From Microbispora bryophytorum (GTDB lineage: Bacteria; Actinomycetota; Actinomycetes; Streptosporangiales; Streptosporangiaceae), in NCBI RefSeq assembly GCF_006874465.1, contig NZ_VIRL01000026.1:1-64000 (forward strand): a stretch of 64,000 nt of DNA, read 5' to 3'. The position numbers and the translations under genes are program-made. The notes beneath the pieces are model-generated. The model did no database searches. It saw only the letters and a list, made by a program, of their open reading frames with translations, and was not told the origin of the DNA. Position 1 is the first letter of the stretch, and each line of letters starts with the position of its first letter. Below, piece after piece: positions 33,998-42,915 of the stretch.

Positions 33998-34417
33998 TCA
34001 GGGGCGGGGCCAGGGCCGTCCGGCGAGGTTTTCGATATCGGTGTTGAAGCGTCTCAGGTAGGCGGCGAAGGCCGTGACGTCCTCGGCTGTCCAACCGGCC
34101 AGCACCTTCTCCAGGCCGAGGATGTTCTTCTCACGCTCCTCACCGAGCCACCGCTCGCCGTCATCGGTCAGGCGGAACTTGCGGGCGATGCCGCCGCCGG
34201 GGTCCGGGATGCGTTCCGCCAGCCCGGCGCGCAGCAGGGCCGAGGTGTGCCGGTTGAGGGTGGACACGTCCAGCCCGAGCGCCTCGCTGAGCTGGCCGAT
34301 GGACATCGGGCCCGTGATGTGGATGCGATTGAGCAGCAGGTATGCGCTGCGGTCGAGGTGCCGGTGCCGCCCGAGCAGCATGGTCTCGAACTCGATGAGA
34401 TGCGTGGGCTTGTCCAT
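33998..34417 (-). CDS. MarR-family regulator of the divergent efflux gene
   Basis: A 139-aa winged-helix dimer: YLLLNRIHITGPMSIGQLSEALGLDVSTLNRHTSALLRAGL, with a wing rich in Gly and Arg. AGAAGGAACC precedes the ATG. It is transcribed away from an MFS exporter, and a perfect 15-bp inverted repeat lies between them: the classic drug-sensing repressor/efflux arrangement. The inducing compound is not known. Confidence 0.9.
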   Translation of the reverse strand: MDKPTHLIEFETMLLGRHRHLDRSAYLLLNRIHITGPMSIGQLSEALGLDVSTLNRHTSALLRAGLAERIPDPGGGIARKFRLTDDGERWLGEEREKNILGLEKVLAGWTAEDVTAFAAYLRRFNTDIENLAGRPWPRP

Positions 34418-34437
34418 GCCGGTTCCTTCTCACAGAT

Positions 34438-34490
34438 ATGTGCACCCTACACGAATTGTGTGTGTAACACATGATGTGTAGGGTGCACAT
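34438..34490. promoter_or_regulatory. 15-bp perfect inverted repeat operator between MarR and MFS genes
   Basis: ATGTGCACCCTACAC (34438-34452) is mirrored exactly at 34476-34490, with a 23-base middle that itself has TGTGT/ACACA symmetry. It covers most of the 104-base divergent promoter region, so one regulator probably controls both genes. Confidence 0.88.
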
Positions 34491-34521
34491 CGTTTTGACC
34501 ATCTATCTAAGGGAGACCCTC

Positions 34522-35967
34522 GTGGGAGGCTCCACGTCCGCCGCTCGCCCCGGCGGCATCGTCAGCGTGATGGCGGTGGCCGGCATCGTCGCCTCGCTGA
34601 TGCAGACCCTGGTGGTGCCGCTGATCGCCGAACTGCCGAACCTGCTGAGCACCACCGCGTCGAACGCCTCTTGGGTGATCACCGTGACGCTGCTCGCGGG
34701 AGCGGTGACGACCCCGGTCACCGGGAGGCTCGGCGACCTGTACGGCAAGCGCCTCATGATGCTGGTCTGCTCGGCGCCTCTGATCGCGGGCTGCGTCGTC
34801 TGCGCGCTGGCGGGCTCCCTGACCCCCATGATCATTGGCAGGGGCTTGCAGGGCATGGGCATGGGCATGATCCCCCTGGGCATCAGCGCCCTGCGCGACC
34901 TGCTGCCGCCCGAGCGGCTCGGTCCCTCCATCGCGCTGCTGAGCTCGTCCATGGGCATCGGCGGCGCGCTCGGACTGCCGATCGCGGCGGCGGTCGCCGA
35001 GTACGCGAGCTGGCGGGTGCTGTTCTGGGGCTCGGCGGTGCTGAGCGTGCTGGTCGCGGTGCTGATCTGGCTCCTGGTCCCGGTCACGCCCGGCCGGGCT
35101 TCCGGCCGGTTCGACGTCGCCGGTGTGCTCGGTTTGGGCTCCGGGCTGGTGTGCCTGCTGCTTGGCGTCTCCAAGGGCGCCGACTGGGGCTGGACCAGCG
35201 GCACCACGCTCGGCCTGCTCTCCGTGGCGCTGGTCGTGTTGCTGCTGTGGGGCTGGTGGGAGCTGCGCGTCAAGGACCCGCTGGTCGACCTGCGTGTCAC
35301 CGCGCGGCGGCAGGTGCTGCTGACCAACCTGGCCTCGATCGTGGTCGGCTTCTCGATGTACGCCCAGGCGCTGATCGTCATGCAGATCCTGCAACTCCCC
35401 GCGGCCACCGGCTACGGCCTGGGCCAGTCGATGCTGGCGGCCGGCCTGTGGATGGCCCCTTCCGGCCTGATGATGATGGCCGTCTCGCCGCTCGGCGCCC
35501 GTCTGTCGGCCGTCCGCGGCCCCAAGGTCACCCTGATCGCCGGCAGCCTGGTCATGGCGCTCGGGTACGGCTCCTCGACCGTCCTGCTGGGCTCCACCTG
35601 GGGCCTGCTGATCGTCACCTGCGTGTGCAACATCGGCGTCGGCCTGGCCTACGGGGCGATGCCCGCCCTGATCATGGGCGCGGTCCCCCGTTCCGAGACC
35701 GCCGCCGCCAACAGCTTCAACACGCTGATGCGCTCCATCGGCACCACCGTCTCGGCCGCGGTGGTCGGCGTCGTCCTGTCGCAGATGACCATCCGGCTGG
35801 GCGGGCACGTCCTGCCGTCGGAGGGCGGCTTCCGCGCCGGGATGCTGATCGGCTGCGCCACCGCCCTCGTCGCCGCCGCCGTCACCCTGGCCCTCCCCGC
35901 GCGCGCGGCGGGCCGTACGACCGGCCGCGACGTCCCTGCCGAGCCCGTCACCGCCGCCACGACCTGA
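34522..35967 (+). CDS. DHA2-type MFS drug exporter (EmrB/QacA-like)
   Basis: Membrane exporter of 481 aa with about 14 helices. Motif A is GRLGDLYGKRLMML and helix 5 carries SSSMGIGGALGLPI (motif C-like). Start GTG 34522 has AAGGGAGA at the right distance, so upstream ATG codons inside the operator are not used. Probably exports a hydrophobic drug or dye and is controlled by the divergent MarR protein. Confidence 0.92.
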   Translation: MGGSTSAARPGGIVSVMAVAGIVASLMQTLVVPLIAELPNLLSTTASNASWVITVTLLAGAVTTPVTGRLGDLYGKRLMMLVCSAPLIAGCVVCALAGSLTPMIIGRGLQGMGMGMIPLGISALRDLLPPERLGPSIALLSSSMGIGGALGLPIAAAVAEYASWRVLFWGSAVLSVLVAVLIWLLVPVTPGRASGRFDVAGVLGLGSGLVCLLLGVSKGADWGWTSGTTLGLLSVALVVLLLWGWWELRVKDPLVDLRVTARRQVLLTNLASIVVGFSMYAQALIVMQILQLPAATGYGLGQSMLAAGLWMAPSGLMMMAVSPLGARLSAVRGPKVTLIAGSLVMALGYGSSTVLLGSTWGLLIVTCVCNIGVGLAYGAMPALIMGAVPRSETAAANSFNTLMRSIGTTVSAAVVGVVLSQMTIRLGGHVLPSEGGFRAGMLIGCATALVAAAVTLALPARAAGRTTGRDVPAEPVTAATT

Positions 35968-35978
35968 GCGGCCCCGTC

Positions 35979-36593
35979 TCAGTCGGCGGGCGCGCCGTCG
36001 AACCGGCGCGTGGCCACGAGCGCGGCCAGATCCGCCGCGAGGCGAAGCTCGGCCGCGTCCAGCCCCGGGTGGTCGAGCCAGTGCATCCGCGCCCGGTCGA
36101 CGGCGCCGTCGAACCGCGGCGGCCAGTGCCGGGCCGGGGTCAGGTCGTCGATGACCAGCGTGCCTCCCGGCCTGAGCAGCCGGTGCGGATCGGCCGGCTG
36201 CTCACCGCTCTTGCCCTGGCCGCCGCCGTCGAGCACGAGCAGGTCGTACGGCCCGTGGCGATGGATCTCCCGCCAGTCGCCGCGGATGACCGAGACCTGC
36301 GGGTGATCGGCGAAGACCTGGGCGGCCAGGGACGCTCGACGTGCGTCCCGTTCGACGCTGACCAGCCGGGCCCCCGGCCGGGCGCCCGAGACCAGCCAGG
36401 CCAGGCCTACTCCGCACCCGGTGCCGGTCTCCCCGATGGTCTCGGCGCCGCCCGCCATGGCGTACAGCAGCCGTCCCTGCTCCGGCCGGCAGGAAGGCGC
36501 GAAGCCCGCCTGCCGGGCCACCCGGACCGCGCGCTCAACCAGCGGAGGCAGCTCCGTGAGATCGGCGTATGCCGCCGTACCGTCAACCGACAT
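35979..36593 (-). CDS. SAM-dependent methyltransferase (O-methyltransferase-like)
   Basis: Class I methyltransferase of 204 aa. The SAM site is recognisable as GETGTGCGVGLAWL (motif I), VSVERDARR (motif II acidic residue) and YDLLVLDGGG (motif IV). The shape resembles small catechol-OMT-like enzymes, but lengths and ends differ. It converges on the MFS gene with 11 bases between the stops. Acceptor unknown. Confidence 0.85.
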   Translation of the reverse strand: MSVDGTAAYADLTELPPLVERAVRVARQAGFAPSCRPEQGRLLYAMAGGAETIGETGTGCGVGLAWLVSGARPGARLVSVERDARRASLAAQVFADHPQVSVIRGDWREIHRHGPYDLLVLDGGGQGKSGEQPADPHRLLRPGGTLVIDDLTPARHWPPRFDGAVDRARMHWLDHPGLDAAELRLAADLAALVATRRFDGAPAD

Positions 36594-36660
36594 CGCCCCA
36601 GGTTAGGCCGGACGATGTCAGTTCTCCAGGGGAAGCCGGCGCGGCGGGGAAGCTCGCCGA

Positions 36661-36705
36661 CCGGCCGCGAACGCACCGGCCGCGAACGCGCCGGCCGCAC
36701 GCCGA
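36661..36705. repeat. three 15-bp tandem repeats
   Basis: Two exact-length units of CCGGCCGCGAACGCR and a degenerate third, just upstream of the IclR-like box. Confidence 0.8.
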
Positions 36706-36727
36706 CGCCATCGACTATGCTCATGAT

Positions 36728-36761
36728 GTTCGCAAAATGAACCGACGTTCGCATAGCGAAC
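36728..36761. promoter_or_regulatory. IclR-like operator before the beta-ketoadipate genes
   Basis: GTTCGC-ATA-GCGAAC (36747-36761) is a perfect 6-bp-arm palindrome, and a second GTTCGC with a partial partner (TGAAC) begins 19 bases earlier at 36728. TTCGC-N3-GCGAA palindromes are typical of IclR-family sites, and IclR proteins commonly control protocatechuate/beta-ketoadipate genes. No IclR gene is in the window. The site lies 15 bases before the thiolase ATG. Confidence 0.65.
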
Positions 36762-36775
36762 AAGAGGGGAACGTC

Positions 36776-37963
36776 ATGGGCTCGGCCTTCGTCTACGCCG
36801 CGGCGCGCACGCCGTTCGGCAGGTTCAACGGCGCGCTCGCGGACGTCCGCCCGGACGACCTGGCGGCCACCGCGTTACGCGGTGTGCTGGCCAAGCTGCC
36901 CGGGCTGGATCCGGCGGAGATCGGCGACGTGGTGTGGGGCAACGCCAACGGCGCGGGTGAGGACAACCGCAACGTGGGCCGGATGGCCGTGCTGCTGGCC
37001 GGGCTGCCGGTGACCGTGCCGGCCACCACGGTGAACCGGCTGTGCGGGTCGAGCCTGGACGCCGCCATGATCGGCTCGCGGACCGTCGAGAGCGGCGACG
37101 CCGACGTCGTCGTCATCGGCGGCGTCGAGTCGATGACACGGGCGCCGTGGGTGCTGCCCAAACCCTCCCGGGCCTTTCCCGCCGGTGACGTGACCGCGGT
37201 CTCCACCACGCTCGGCTGGCGGCTGGTGAACCCGCGCATGCCGAAGGAGTGGACGGTCTCCCTTGGGGAGGCCAACGAGCAGCTCGGCGAGAGGTTCGGC
37301 GTCTCGCGCGAGCGGCAGGACGCCTTCGCTGCGCGGTCCCACGTGCTGGCCGACGCGGCCTGGAACGACGGCTTCTACGACGACCTGGTCGTCCCGGTGG
37401 AGGGCGCCGGCCTGGCGCGGGACGAGGGCATCAGGCCCGGCTCGACGCCGGAGATCCTCGCCGGGCTGAAGCCGGCCTTCCGCCCCGACGGCGCCATCAC
37501 GGCCGGCAACGCCTCCCCGCTGAACGACGGCGCGTGCGCGGTCGTGCTCGGCTCGCAGGCCGCCGCGGACCGGATCGGCGCCGGCCCGATCGCCCGCGTC
37601 GCCGGTCGCGGGGCCTGCGCGCTCGAACCGCAGATGTTCGGCTACGCGCCGGTCGAGGCCGCCAACCAGGCGCTGCGCCGGGCCGGCATCGGCTGGGACG
37701 ACGTCGGCGCGGTCGAGCTGAACGAGGCGTTCGCCGTGCAGTCACTCGTGTGCCTCGACGCCTGGAAGGTCGATCCCGCGATCGTCAACACCAGAGGCGG
37801 CGCCATCGCCATCGGCCACCCCCTGGGCGCCTCGGGCGGGCGCATCCTCGGCACGCTCGCCCACGTGCTGCGCGAACGGCGCGAGCGGTGGGGCGTGGCC
37901 GCGATCTGCATCGGCGTCGGGCAGGGGCTGGCCGTGGTGCTCGAGAACGTGAGCGCGTCATGA
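36776..37963 (+). CDS. beta-ketoadipyl-CoA/acetyl-CoA thiolase
   Basis: Thiolytic enzyme of 395 aa giving acetyl-CoA (and succinyl-CoA if the substrate is beta-ketoadipyl-CoA). Seen: the nucleophile Cys in NRLCGSSLDA, GHPLGASGGR with the active His, and a C-terminal CIGVGQG in place of the usual CxGGGQG. AGAGGGGAACGTC precedes the ATG. It overlaps the CoA-transferase A gene by ATGA; that pairing is the hallmark of pcaF-pcaIJ clusters, which is why beta-ketoadipyl-CoA is preferred over acetoacetyl-CoA as substrate. Confidence 0.88.
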   Translation: MGSAFVYAAARTPFGRFNGALADVRPDDLAATALRGVLAKLPGLDPAEIGDVVWGNANGAGEDNRNVGRMAVLLAGLPVTVPATTVNRLCGSSLDAAMIGSRTVESGDADVVVIGGVESMTRAPWVLPKPSRAFPAGDVTAVSTTLGWRLVNPRMPKEWTVSLGEANEQLGERFGVSRERQDAFAARSHVLADAAWNDGFYDDLVVPVEGAGLARDEGIRPGSTPEILAGLKPAFRPDGAITAGNASPLNDGACAVVLGSQAAADRIGAGPIARVAGRGACALEPQMFGYAPVEAANQALRRAGIGWDDVGAVELNEAFAVQSLVCLDAWKVDPAIVNTRGGAIAIGHPLGASGGRILGTLAHVLRERRERWGVAAICIGVGQGLAVVLENVSAS

Positions 37964-38637
37964 CCGCCGTGTTCAGCGACCCCGGCGATGCCGTGGCGGG
38001 CATCGCGGACGGCTCCACGGTCCTGATCGGCGGCTTCGGCATGGCCGGCATGCCCGTCCAGCTCATCGACGCGCTGATCCGGCAGGGCGCGACTGGCCTG
38101 ACGGTGGTCAGCAACAACGCGGGCAACGGCGACACCGGCCTGGCGGCGCTGCTCGCCGCCGGGCGGGTGCGCAAGATGATCTGCTCGTTCCCGCGCCAGA
38201 GCGACTCGTGGGTCTTCGACGGCCTCTACCGCTCGGGGAAGATCGAGCTGGAGGTCGTCCCGCAGGGGACCCTGGCCGAGCGCATGCGCGCGGCCGGGGC
38301 CGGCATCGGCGCCTTCTACTGCCCCACCGGGGTCGGCACGCCACTGGCCGAGGGCAAGGAGACACGCACCATCGACGGCCGCGACCACGTGCTGGAGTAT
38401 CCGATCAAGGGCGACGTCGTCCTCATCGCCGCCCACGCCGGCGACCGGATGGGCAACCTCGTCTACCGCAAGACCGCCCGCAACTTCGGGCCCGTCATGG
38501 CGACCGCCGCGGCGCTGACGATCGCGCAGGTGCATCACGTCGTCGAGACCGGCGAACTGGACCCCGAGGCCGTGGTCACCCCCTGCATCTACGTCGACCG
38601 GATCCTGGACCTGAACGCGAAGGAGGCGACCCCGTGA
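37960..38637 (+). CDS. 3-oxoacid/3-oxoadipate CoA-transferase subunit A
   Basis: Alpha subunit (225 aa) of a heteromeric family I CoA-transferase. The GGFGMAGMP segment near residue 24 and SNNAGNGDTGLA are conserved in the family. It overlaps the thiolase (ATGA) and subunit B (GTGA), so the three proteins are made together. With the thiolase it would convert beta-ketoadipate to acetyl-CoA and succinyl-CoA, the end of aromatic degradation; acetoacetate is the main alternative substrate. Confidence 0.9.
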   Translation: MTAVFSDPGDAVAGIADGSTVLIGGFGMAGMPVQLIDALIRQGATGLTVVSNNAGNGDTGLAALLAAGRVRKMICSFPRQSDSWVFDGLYRSGKIELEVVPQGTLAERMRAAGAGIGAFYCPTGVGTPLAEGKETRTIDGRDHVLEYPIKGDVVLIAAHAGDRMGNLVYRKTARNFGPVMATAAALTIAQVHHVVETGELDPEAVVTPCIYVDRILDLNAKEATP

Positions 38638-39317
38638 ACAGCGCCGTGAAGACCGTCGAGCATCTCGGCCGCGGCCCGCTGGGCCGTGACGAACTCGCCG
38701 CCCTCGTCGCCCGGGACATCCCGCCCGGATCCTTCGTGAACCTCGGCATCGGCCAGCCGACGACGGTCGCCGACCATCTCCCGGCCGGCTCCGGGGTCGT
38801 CCTGCACACCGAGAACGGCATGCTCGGCATGGGGCCCGCCGCACACGGCGACGAGATCGACCCCGATCTGACCAACGCCGGCAAGATGCCCGTCACCGAG
38901 CTGCCGGGCGCCTCCTACTTCCACCACGCCGACTCCTTCGCGATGATGCGCGGCGGCCACCTCGACGTGTGCGTGCTCGGCGCCTTCCAGGTCTCCGGAC
39001 GCGGCGACCTGGCCAACTGGCATACCGGCGCCCCCGACGCCATCCCCGCCGTCGGCGGGGCCATGGACCTGGCCACCGGCGCCAAGCAGGTGTTCGTCAT
39101 GATGACGCTGTTCGCCAAGGACGGCACGCCCAAGCTCGTCCCCGAATGCACCTACCCGCTCACCGGGCTGGCCTGCGTGAGCCGCGTCTACACCGACCTG
39201 GCCGTCTTCCACATCGACCGCGGGGGCGTCACCGTCGTCGAGACGTACGGCACGAGCGCGGCCGAGCTCGCCTCCCGGCTGGAGATCGCCGTGCGCACCC
39301 TCGACCGGGAGCCGTGA
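38634..39317 (+). CDS. 3-oxoacid/3-oxoadipate CoA-transferase subunit B
   Basis: Beta subunit (227 aa) carrying the catalytic glutamate in HTENGMLGMG near residue 60. NLGIGQPTTVADH and the HHADSFAMMRGGHLD region are as in PcaJ/ScoB. Start GTG 38634 overlaps subunit A (GTGA). Last gene of the coupled three-gene set; the upstream ring-cleavage genes are not in this window. Confidence 0.9.
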   Translation: MNSAVKTVEHLGRGPLGRDELAALVARDIPPGSFVNLGIGQPTTVADHLPAGSGVVLHTENGMLGMGPAAHGDEIDPDLTNAGKMPVTELPGASYFHHADSFAMMRGGHLDVCVLGAFQVSGRGDLANWHTGAPDAIPAVGGAMDLATGAKQVFVMMTLFAKDGTPKLVPECTYPLTGLACVSRVYTDLAVFHIDRGGVTVVETYGTSAAELASRLEIAVRTLDREP

Positions 39318-39346
39318 TCGGACGAAAGGGACGATAGTCTCCCCCT

Positions 39347-40093
39347 GTGAGTGAGCGAGCAGTCCTTGTCACCGGTGCCTCGCGCGGAATCGGGCGGGCG
39401 ATCGCGCTGGCCTTCGCGGCCGCCGGCGACCGCGTCGCGATCCATCACCGCGACTCCCCCGACCTGGCCGAACGGGTCCGCGCGGAGCTGCCGGGAGAGG
39501 GTCACACCGTCGTCCGGGCCGACGTCGCCGACCCCGCCGACGCGCGGCGCATGGTCGAGGAGGCGGCGAACGCCCTCGGCGGGATCGACGTCCTGGTCAA
39601 CAACGCGGGGGTGTTCGTGCACCACCCGATCACGGAGACCTCGTACGAGGAGTGGCAGGCGGTGTGGCGCGAGACGCTGGCCGTCAATCTCGTCGGACCG
39701 GCCAACGTCATCTGGAACGCCGTACGGCACATGGCTCCGGGCGGCAGGATCGTCAACGTCTCGTCACGCGGCGCCTTCCGCGGGGAACCGGACAGCCCCG
39801 CCTACGGGGCCAGCAAGGCGGGCCTGAACGCGCTGGGCCAGTCGCTCGCCATCGCCCTGGCGCCCCTCGGCATCGCCGTGGCGACCGTTGCGCCCGGCTT
39901 CGTCGAGACCGACATGACCAACGAGCATCTCAAGGCGCCGCGGGGCGACGCGATCCGCGCCCAGAGCCCGTTCGGGCGGGTGGCGAGGTCGGAGGAGATC
40001 GCGGCCGCGGTCCTCTATCTGGCGTCGCCGGAGGCCGAGTGGGCCAGCGGCACGATCGTCGACCTGAACGGCGCCTCCTACCTGCGCAGCTGA
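39347..40093 (+). CDS. SDR-family oxidoreductase
   Basis: Classical short-chain dehydrogenase of 248 aa: TGASRGIGRAI cofactor motif, NNAG, and the catalytic set Ser in NVSSRG plus YGASKAG. Resembles FabG-like 3-oxoacyl reductases, but many substrates are possible. Start GTG 39347; a TATAGT-like box is close upstream and no ribosome site is at a normal distance, so the message may be leaderless. It lies 29 bases after the CoA-transferase genes. Confidence 0.9.
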   Translation: MSERAVLVTGASRGIGRAIALAFAAAGDRVAIHHRDSPDLAERVRAELPGEGHTVVRADVADPADARRMVEEAANALGGIDVLVNNAGVFVHHPITETSYEEWQAVWRETLAVNLVGPANVIWNAVRHMAPGGRIVNVSSRGAFRGEPDSPAYGASKAGLNALGQSLAIALAPLGIAVATVAPGFVETDMTNEHLKAPRGDAIRAQSPFGRVARSEEIAAAVLYLASPEAEWASGTIVDLNGASYLRS

Positions 40094-40103
40094 GCCGCGA
40101 CGA

Positions 40104-40523
40104 TCAGTTGGGCGCCCGGTATTTGACCAGGACCTTCTCCAGCCTGCTCACGACCGGCCGCCAGGTCGGGGGCAGGCTGTACCGCGTCGCCCGGTGTCCC
40201 TTGTAGGCCAGGCGGTAGGCGATGAAGTCGGCCCCCGGCGGCCGCGACTCGGAGGGCCCGAGCCGCAGGTGCTTCAGTGACCCGCGCAGGCCGCGCCACT
40301 CCGCGGCGGTCAGGCATCTGCGGACCGCCGGTCCGGTGCGACGGCTCAGCACGGCGCAGCCGTCCGTGTAGACGGCCACCCGGTTGTGCAGCCCGGCGAA
40401 TCCGCCCTCCTCCCGCAACTCCACCAGCAGCTTCCTGGGCGCCGTGGCCGCCTCGGCGGGGGCCGTGACGGCCAGCACGGACAGGGCCGCCAGCGGCAGC
40501 AGCGCGATACGCGAACTCCTCAT
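40104..40523 (-). CDS. small secreted protein of unknown function
   Basis: A 139-aa exported protein. The signal peptide (MRSSRIALLPLAALSVLAV, cleavage near AEAA) sets the start at 40523, with AGAGGG upstream. The mature part has two Cys (DGCAVLS and RRCLTAAEW), likely a disulfide, and basic residues. No known domain was recognised. Confidence 0.75.
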   Translation of the reverse strand: MRSSRIALLPLAALSVLAVTAPAEAATAPRKLLVELREEGGFAGLHNRVAVYTDGCAVLSRRTGPAVRRCLTAAEWRGLRGSLKHLRLGPSESRPPGADFIAYRLAYKGHRATRYSLPPTWRPVVSRLEKVLVKYRAPN

Positions 40524-40617
40524 GCCCTCTATGACGTATCGCGGCGCCCTTCGGCTCACCGAGGACGTCCCTGCCGACCGGCCCGCCGGTTCACCGATTC
40601 GCCGGCCCGCCGGGGGC

Positions 40618-41214
40618 TCAGCGGTGCCGCCGGACGCGCCACACCACCAGAGCGGTCACGGCGACCACGGCGAGAACGGCCGCGACCGCACCGCCGACGG
40701 CCGACTGCACCTGCTCGTACGCCGCCCCGGCGAAGAAGCCCAGGAGGGTGTAACCGACTCCCCAGAGCACCCCGCCCAGGACGTTGAACAGGAAGAACCG
40801 CCGGTAACTCATGCGCGAGACCCCGGCCAGGGCCGGCATCATGGCGCGGAGGAACGCGACGAACCGCGCGAAGAACACCCCCTGAGGGCCCCACCGGCGG
40901 ATCAGCGCCTCGGCCCTGTCCACGTGGTCGCGACGGCGGTGCAGAAACCGTACGTCCAGGGCACCGGGGCCGAGGCGGCGGCCGATGAAGTAGCCCGCGC
41001 TGTCGCCGGCTATCGCGGCTGCCGTCACCACGAGCCCCAGCCAGTACACCGACAGCCTGCCCTGGCCGGCGAGCACGCCGCCCAGCACGACGGCCGTCTC
41101 CCCCGGCACGACGAACCCGACGAACAGGGCGTCCTCGGCGAAGACCAGCGCCGCGACGACCGCGTAGAGCGCCGTGCTCGGCAGGCCCCAGAGCCAGTTG
41201 TTGATCGAGTCCAC
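40618..41214 (-). CDS. DedA-family membrane protein
   Basis: A 198-aa protein with about five hydrophobic segments. DedA features are seen: AEDALFVGFVVPGE near residue 27 and FARFVAFLRAMMPALAGVSRM near 120. Family members are linked to lipid-carrier recycling (some flip undecaprenyl phosphate) and envelope stability. Start GTG with GGAGGACGG upstream. Appears monocistronic. Confidence 0.9.
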   Translation of the reverse strand: MDSINNWLWGLPSTALYAVVAALVFAEDALFVGFVVPGETAVVLGGVLAGQGRLSVYWLGLVVTAAAIAGDSAGYFIGRRLGPGALDVRFLHRRRDHVDRAEALIRRWGPQGVFFARFVAFLRAMMPALAGVSRMSYRRFFLFNVLGGVLWGVGYTLLGFFAGAAYEQVQSAVGGAVAAVLAVVAVTALVVWRVRRHR

Positions 41215-41301
41215 CCGTCCTCCATGCGCCTCCCCGTTGTCGTGTCCCCAGGAGGTGCGCTTACGCGCGGAGATATTCAGACTTGTTACTGAGTGGTAGG
41301 C

Positions 41302-42093
41302 ATGTCTGACACCCGCGACAAGGCCCAGAATTCATCCATCACGGATGCGGAGGACGCGGTGGCGGGCAGGATCACCCCGGCGGCGGGCCGGTATGGCGGC
41401 AGGTCGGCGGCCGAACGGCAGGCCGAGCGCCGCGAACGCTTCTTGAAGGCGGGCCTCGACCTGTTCGGCGCCGGCCCCGGCTACCGCGCCACCAGAATCA
41501 CGGACGTCTGCCGGGCCGCGGGCCTGTCCAGCCGCCAGTTCTACGAGGAGTTCCACACCCTGGAGGACCTGCTGGCCGACCTGCACCTGCACGTCAACGA
41601 CATCGCCCAGCAGGCGGTCCTCGACGTCCTGCCCCAGGTGCGGCACCTGGATCCCATCGACCGCTGCAGTCAGCTGTTCCGCGCGTACGCGGCCGGGGCC
41701 ACCGCCGACCCCCGCCACACCCGCATCGCGTTCGTGGAGATCATCGGCGTCAGTCCCCGGCTCGACCGCCAGCGCCTGGACCGCCGGGCCCGATGGATCG
41801 ACTTGGTGTGCGAGCAGCTCGACGACGCCGCCGGCCGCGGCGGGATCGTGCCGCGCGACTTCCGCGTCACGGCCGCCGCGTTCATCGGAGCCATCAACGG
41901 ACTCATGCACGACTGGGCCGTCGGCTGGGTCGACGCCACCCGCGACCAGATCGTGGACGAGCTCCTGCTCATGCTCCTGGGCAGGCTTCAGGCCACCGAC
42001 GAGCGGGGCGACGCGCAGGGCGACGGCGAGGCCGGCCCGCCCATAGCGGGGCCCTCGCCGGCTGGCGCCGTCCCCCTCCCCGGGGGAGGATGA
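41302..42093 (+). CDS. TetR-family regulator
   Basis: A 263-aa regulator with an HTH at about residues 45-90 (RERFLKAGLDLF..., TRITDVCRAAGLSSRQFYEEF). The C-terminal ligand domain is longer than average and ends in a Gly/Pro tail. It is followed by the broken FAD monooxygenase, which it may once have controlled. Confidence 0.87.
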   Translation: MSDTRDKAQNSSITDAEDAVAGRITPAAGRYGGRSAAERQAERRERFLKAGLDLFGAGPGYRATRITDVCRAAGLSSRQFYEEFHTLEDLLADLHLHVNDIAQQAVLDVLPQVRHLDPIDRCSQLFRAYAAGATADPRHTRIAFVEIIGVSPRLDRQRLDRRARWIDLVCEQLDDAAGRGGIVPRDFRVTAAAFIGAINGLMHDWAVGWVDATRDQIVDELLLMLLGRLQATDERGDAQGDGEAGPPIAGPSPAGAVPLPGGG

Positions 42094-42181
42094 CGGGGCG
42101 ACGAGGGTCGGGCGCTGCACGCGCGGTCCACGTCCTCGCACCGAAGATCACGGTCAGGTGGATCGTTCTCGGGAGAGGCAC

Positions 42182-42915
42182 ATGGCAGAAGTCGTCATCG
42201 TCGGAGGCGGCCCCACCGGGCTGTGGCTCGCGGCGGAGTTACGTCTCGCGGGGGTCGAGGTCACGGTCCTGGAGAGGCGGGCGGAACGCGACCCGCACTC
42301 CAAGGGCTTCACGATCCACCCCCGCACGATGGAGCTGTGGGCGTCGCGCGGCGTCGAGGAGTCGTTCGTCGCGCAGGGCAGGCGGGTGCCGGACTCGCAT
42401 TTCGGTCTCCTCGACCATCGGATCGACTACGGGACGCTCGACACCCCCTTTCCCGTACGTCCTCCTGCTCGCGCAGCCGAAGGTCGAGAAGCTGATGGAG
42501 GGCTACGCCCGCGACCTGGGGGTGGACGTGCGGCGCGGGCACGCCTTCCGCGTCGGCCCAGGAGCCGGACCGGGTCGTGGTGCGGGCCGATGGCCCGGGA
42601 GGGCCCTACACGACGGAGACGGCGTTCCTGGTCGGCTGTGACGGAGCGGGCAGCGCGGTCCGCTCGGCCGCCGGGATCGGCTTCCCGGGAACCGGCTCCT
42701 CCGCACACGCCTGGGTCGCCGACGTGACGCTCGACGACCCCCCCGCGGGGCTCCTGAACCCTGCGGCGGCCGAGTGCCACGACGGCGACGAGACCCCCGC
42801 CGACGGTCTCACCCGACGACCGGACGGCTCATCGGGGGTCACGGTCAGCGCGGGGTCACGGCCAGCGCGGGGTCACGGCCAGCGGAGGGCCGCGGTCAGC
42901 GGGGCGCGTCCGTGA
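42182..42915 (+). pseudogene. broken FAD-dependent aromatic monooxygenase
   Basis: Begins well, with AGAGGCAC before the ATG and the FAD site VVIVGGGPTGLWLAAELRLA, then shifts frame near 42450 (the continuing PYVLLLAQPKVEKLMEGYA is in another frame) and again near 42560, where LVGCDGAGSAVRSAAG resumes. It stops after about 245 codons in repeat DNA; intact PheA/PgaE/RdmE-type enzymes have about 500. Not functional. Confidence 0.85.
42835..42885. repeat. three 17-bp tandem repeats at truncation point
   Basis: GGGGTCACGGYCAGCGS is repeated three times where the monooxygenase remnant loses similarity, next to the end of the neighbouring gene. Confidence 0.9.
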
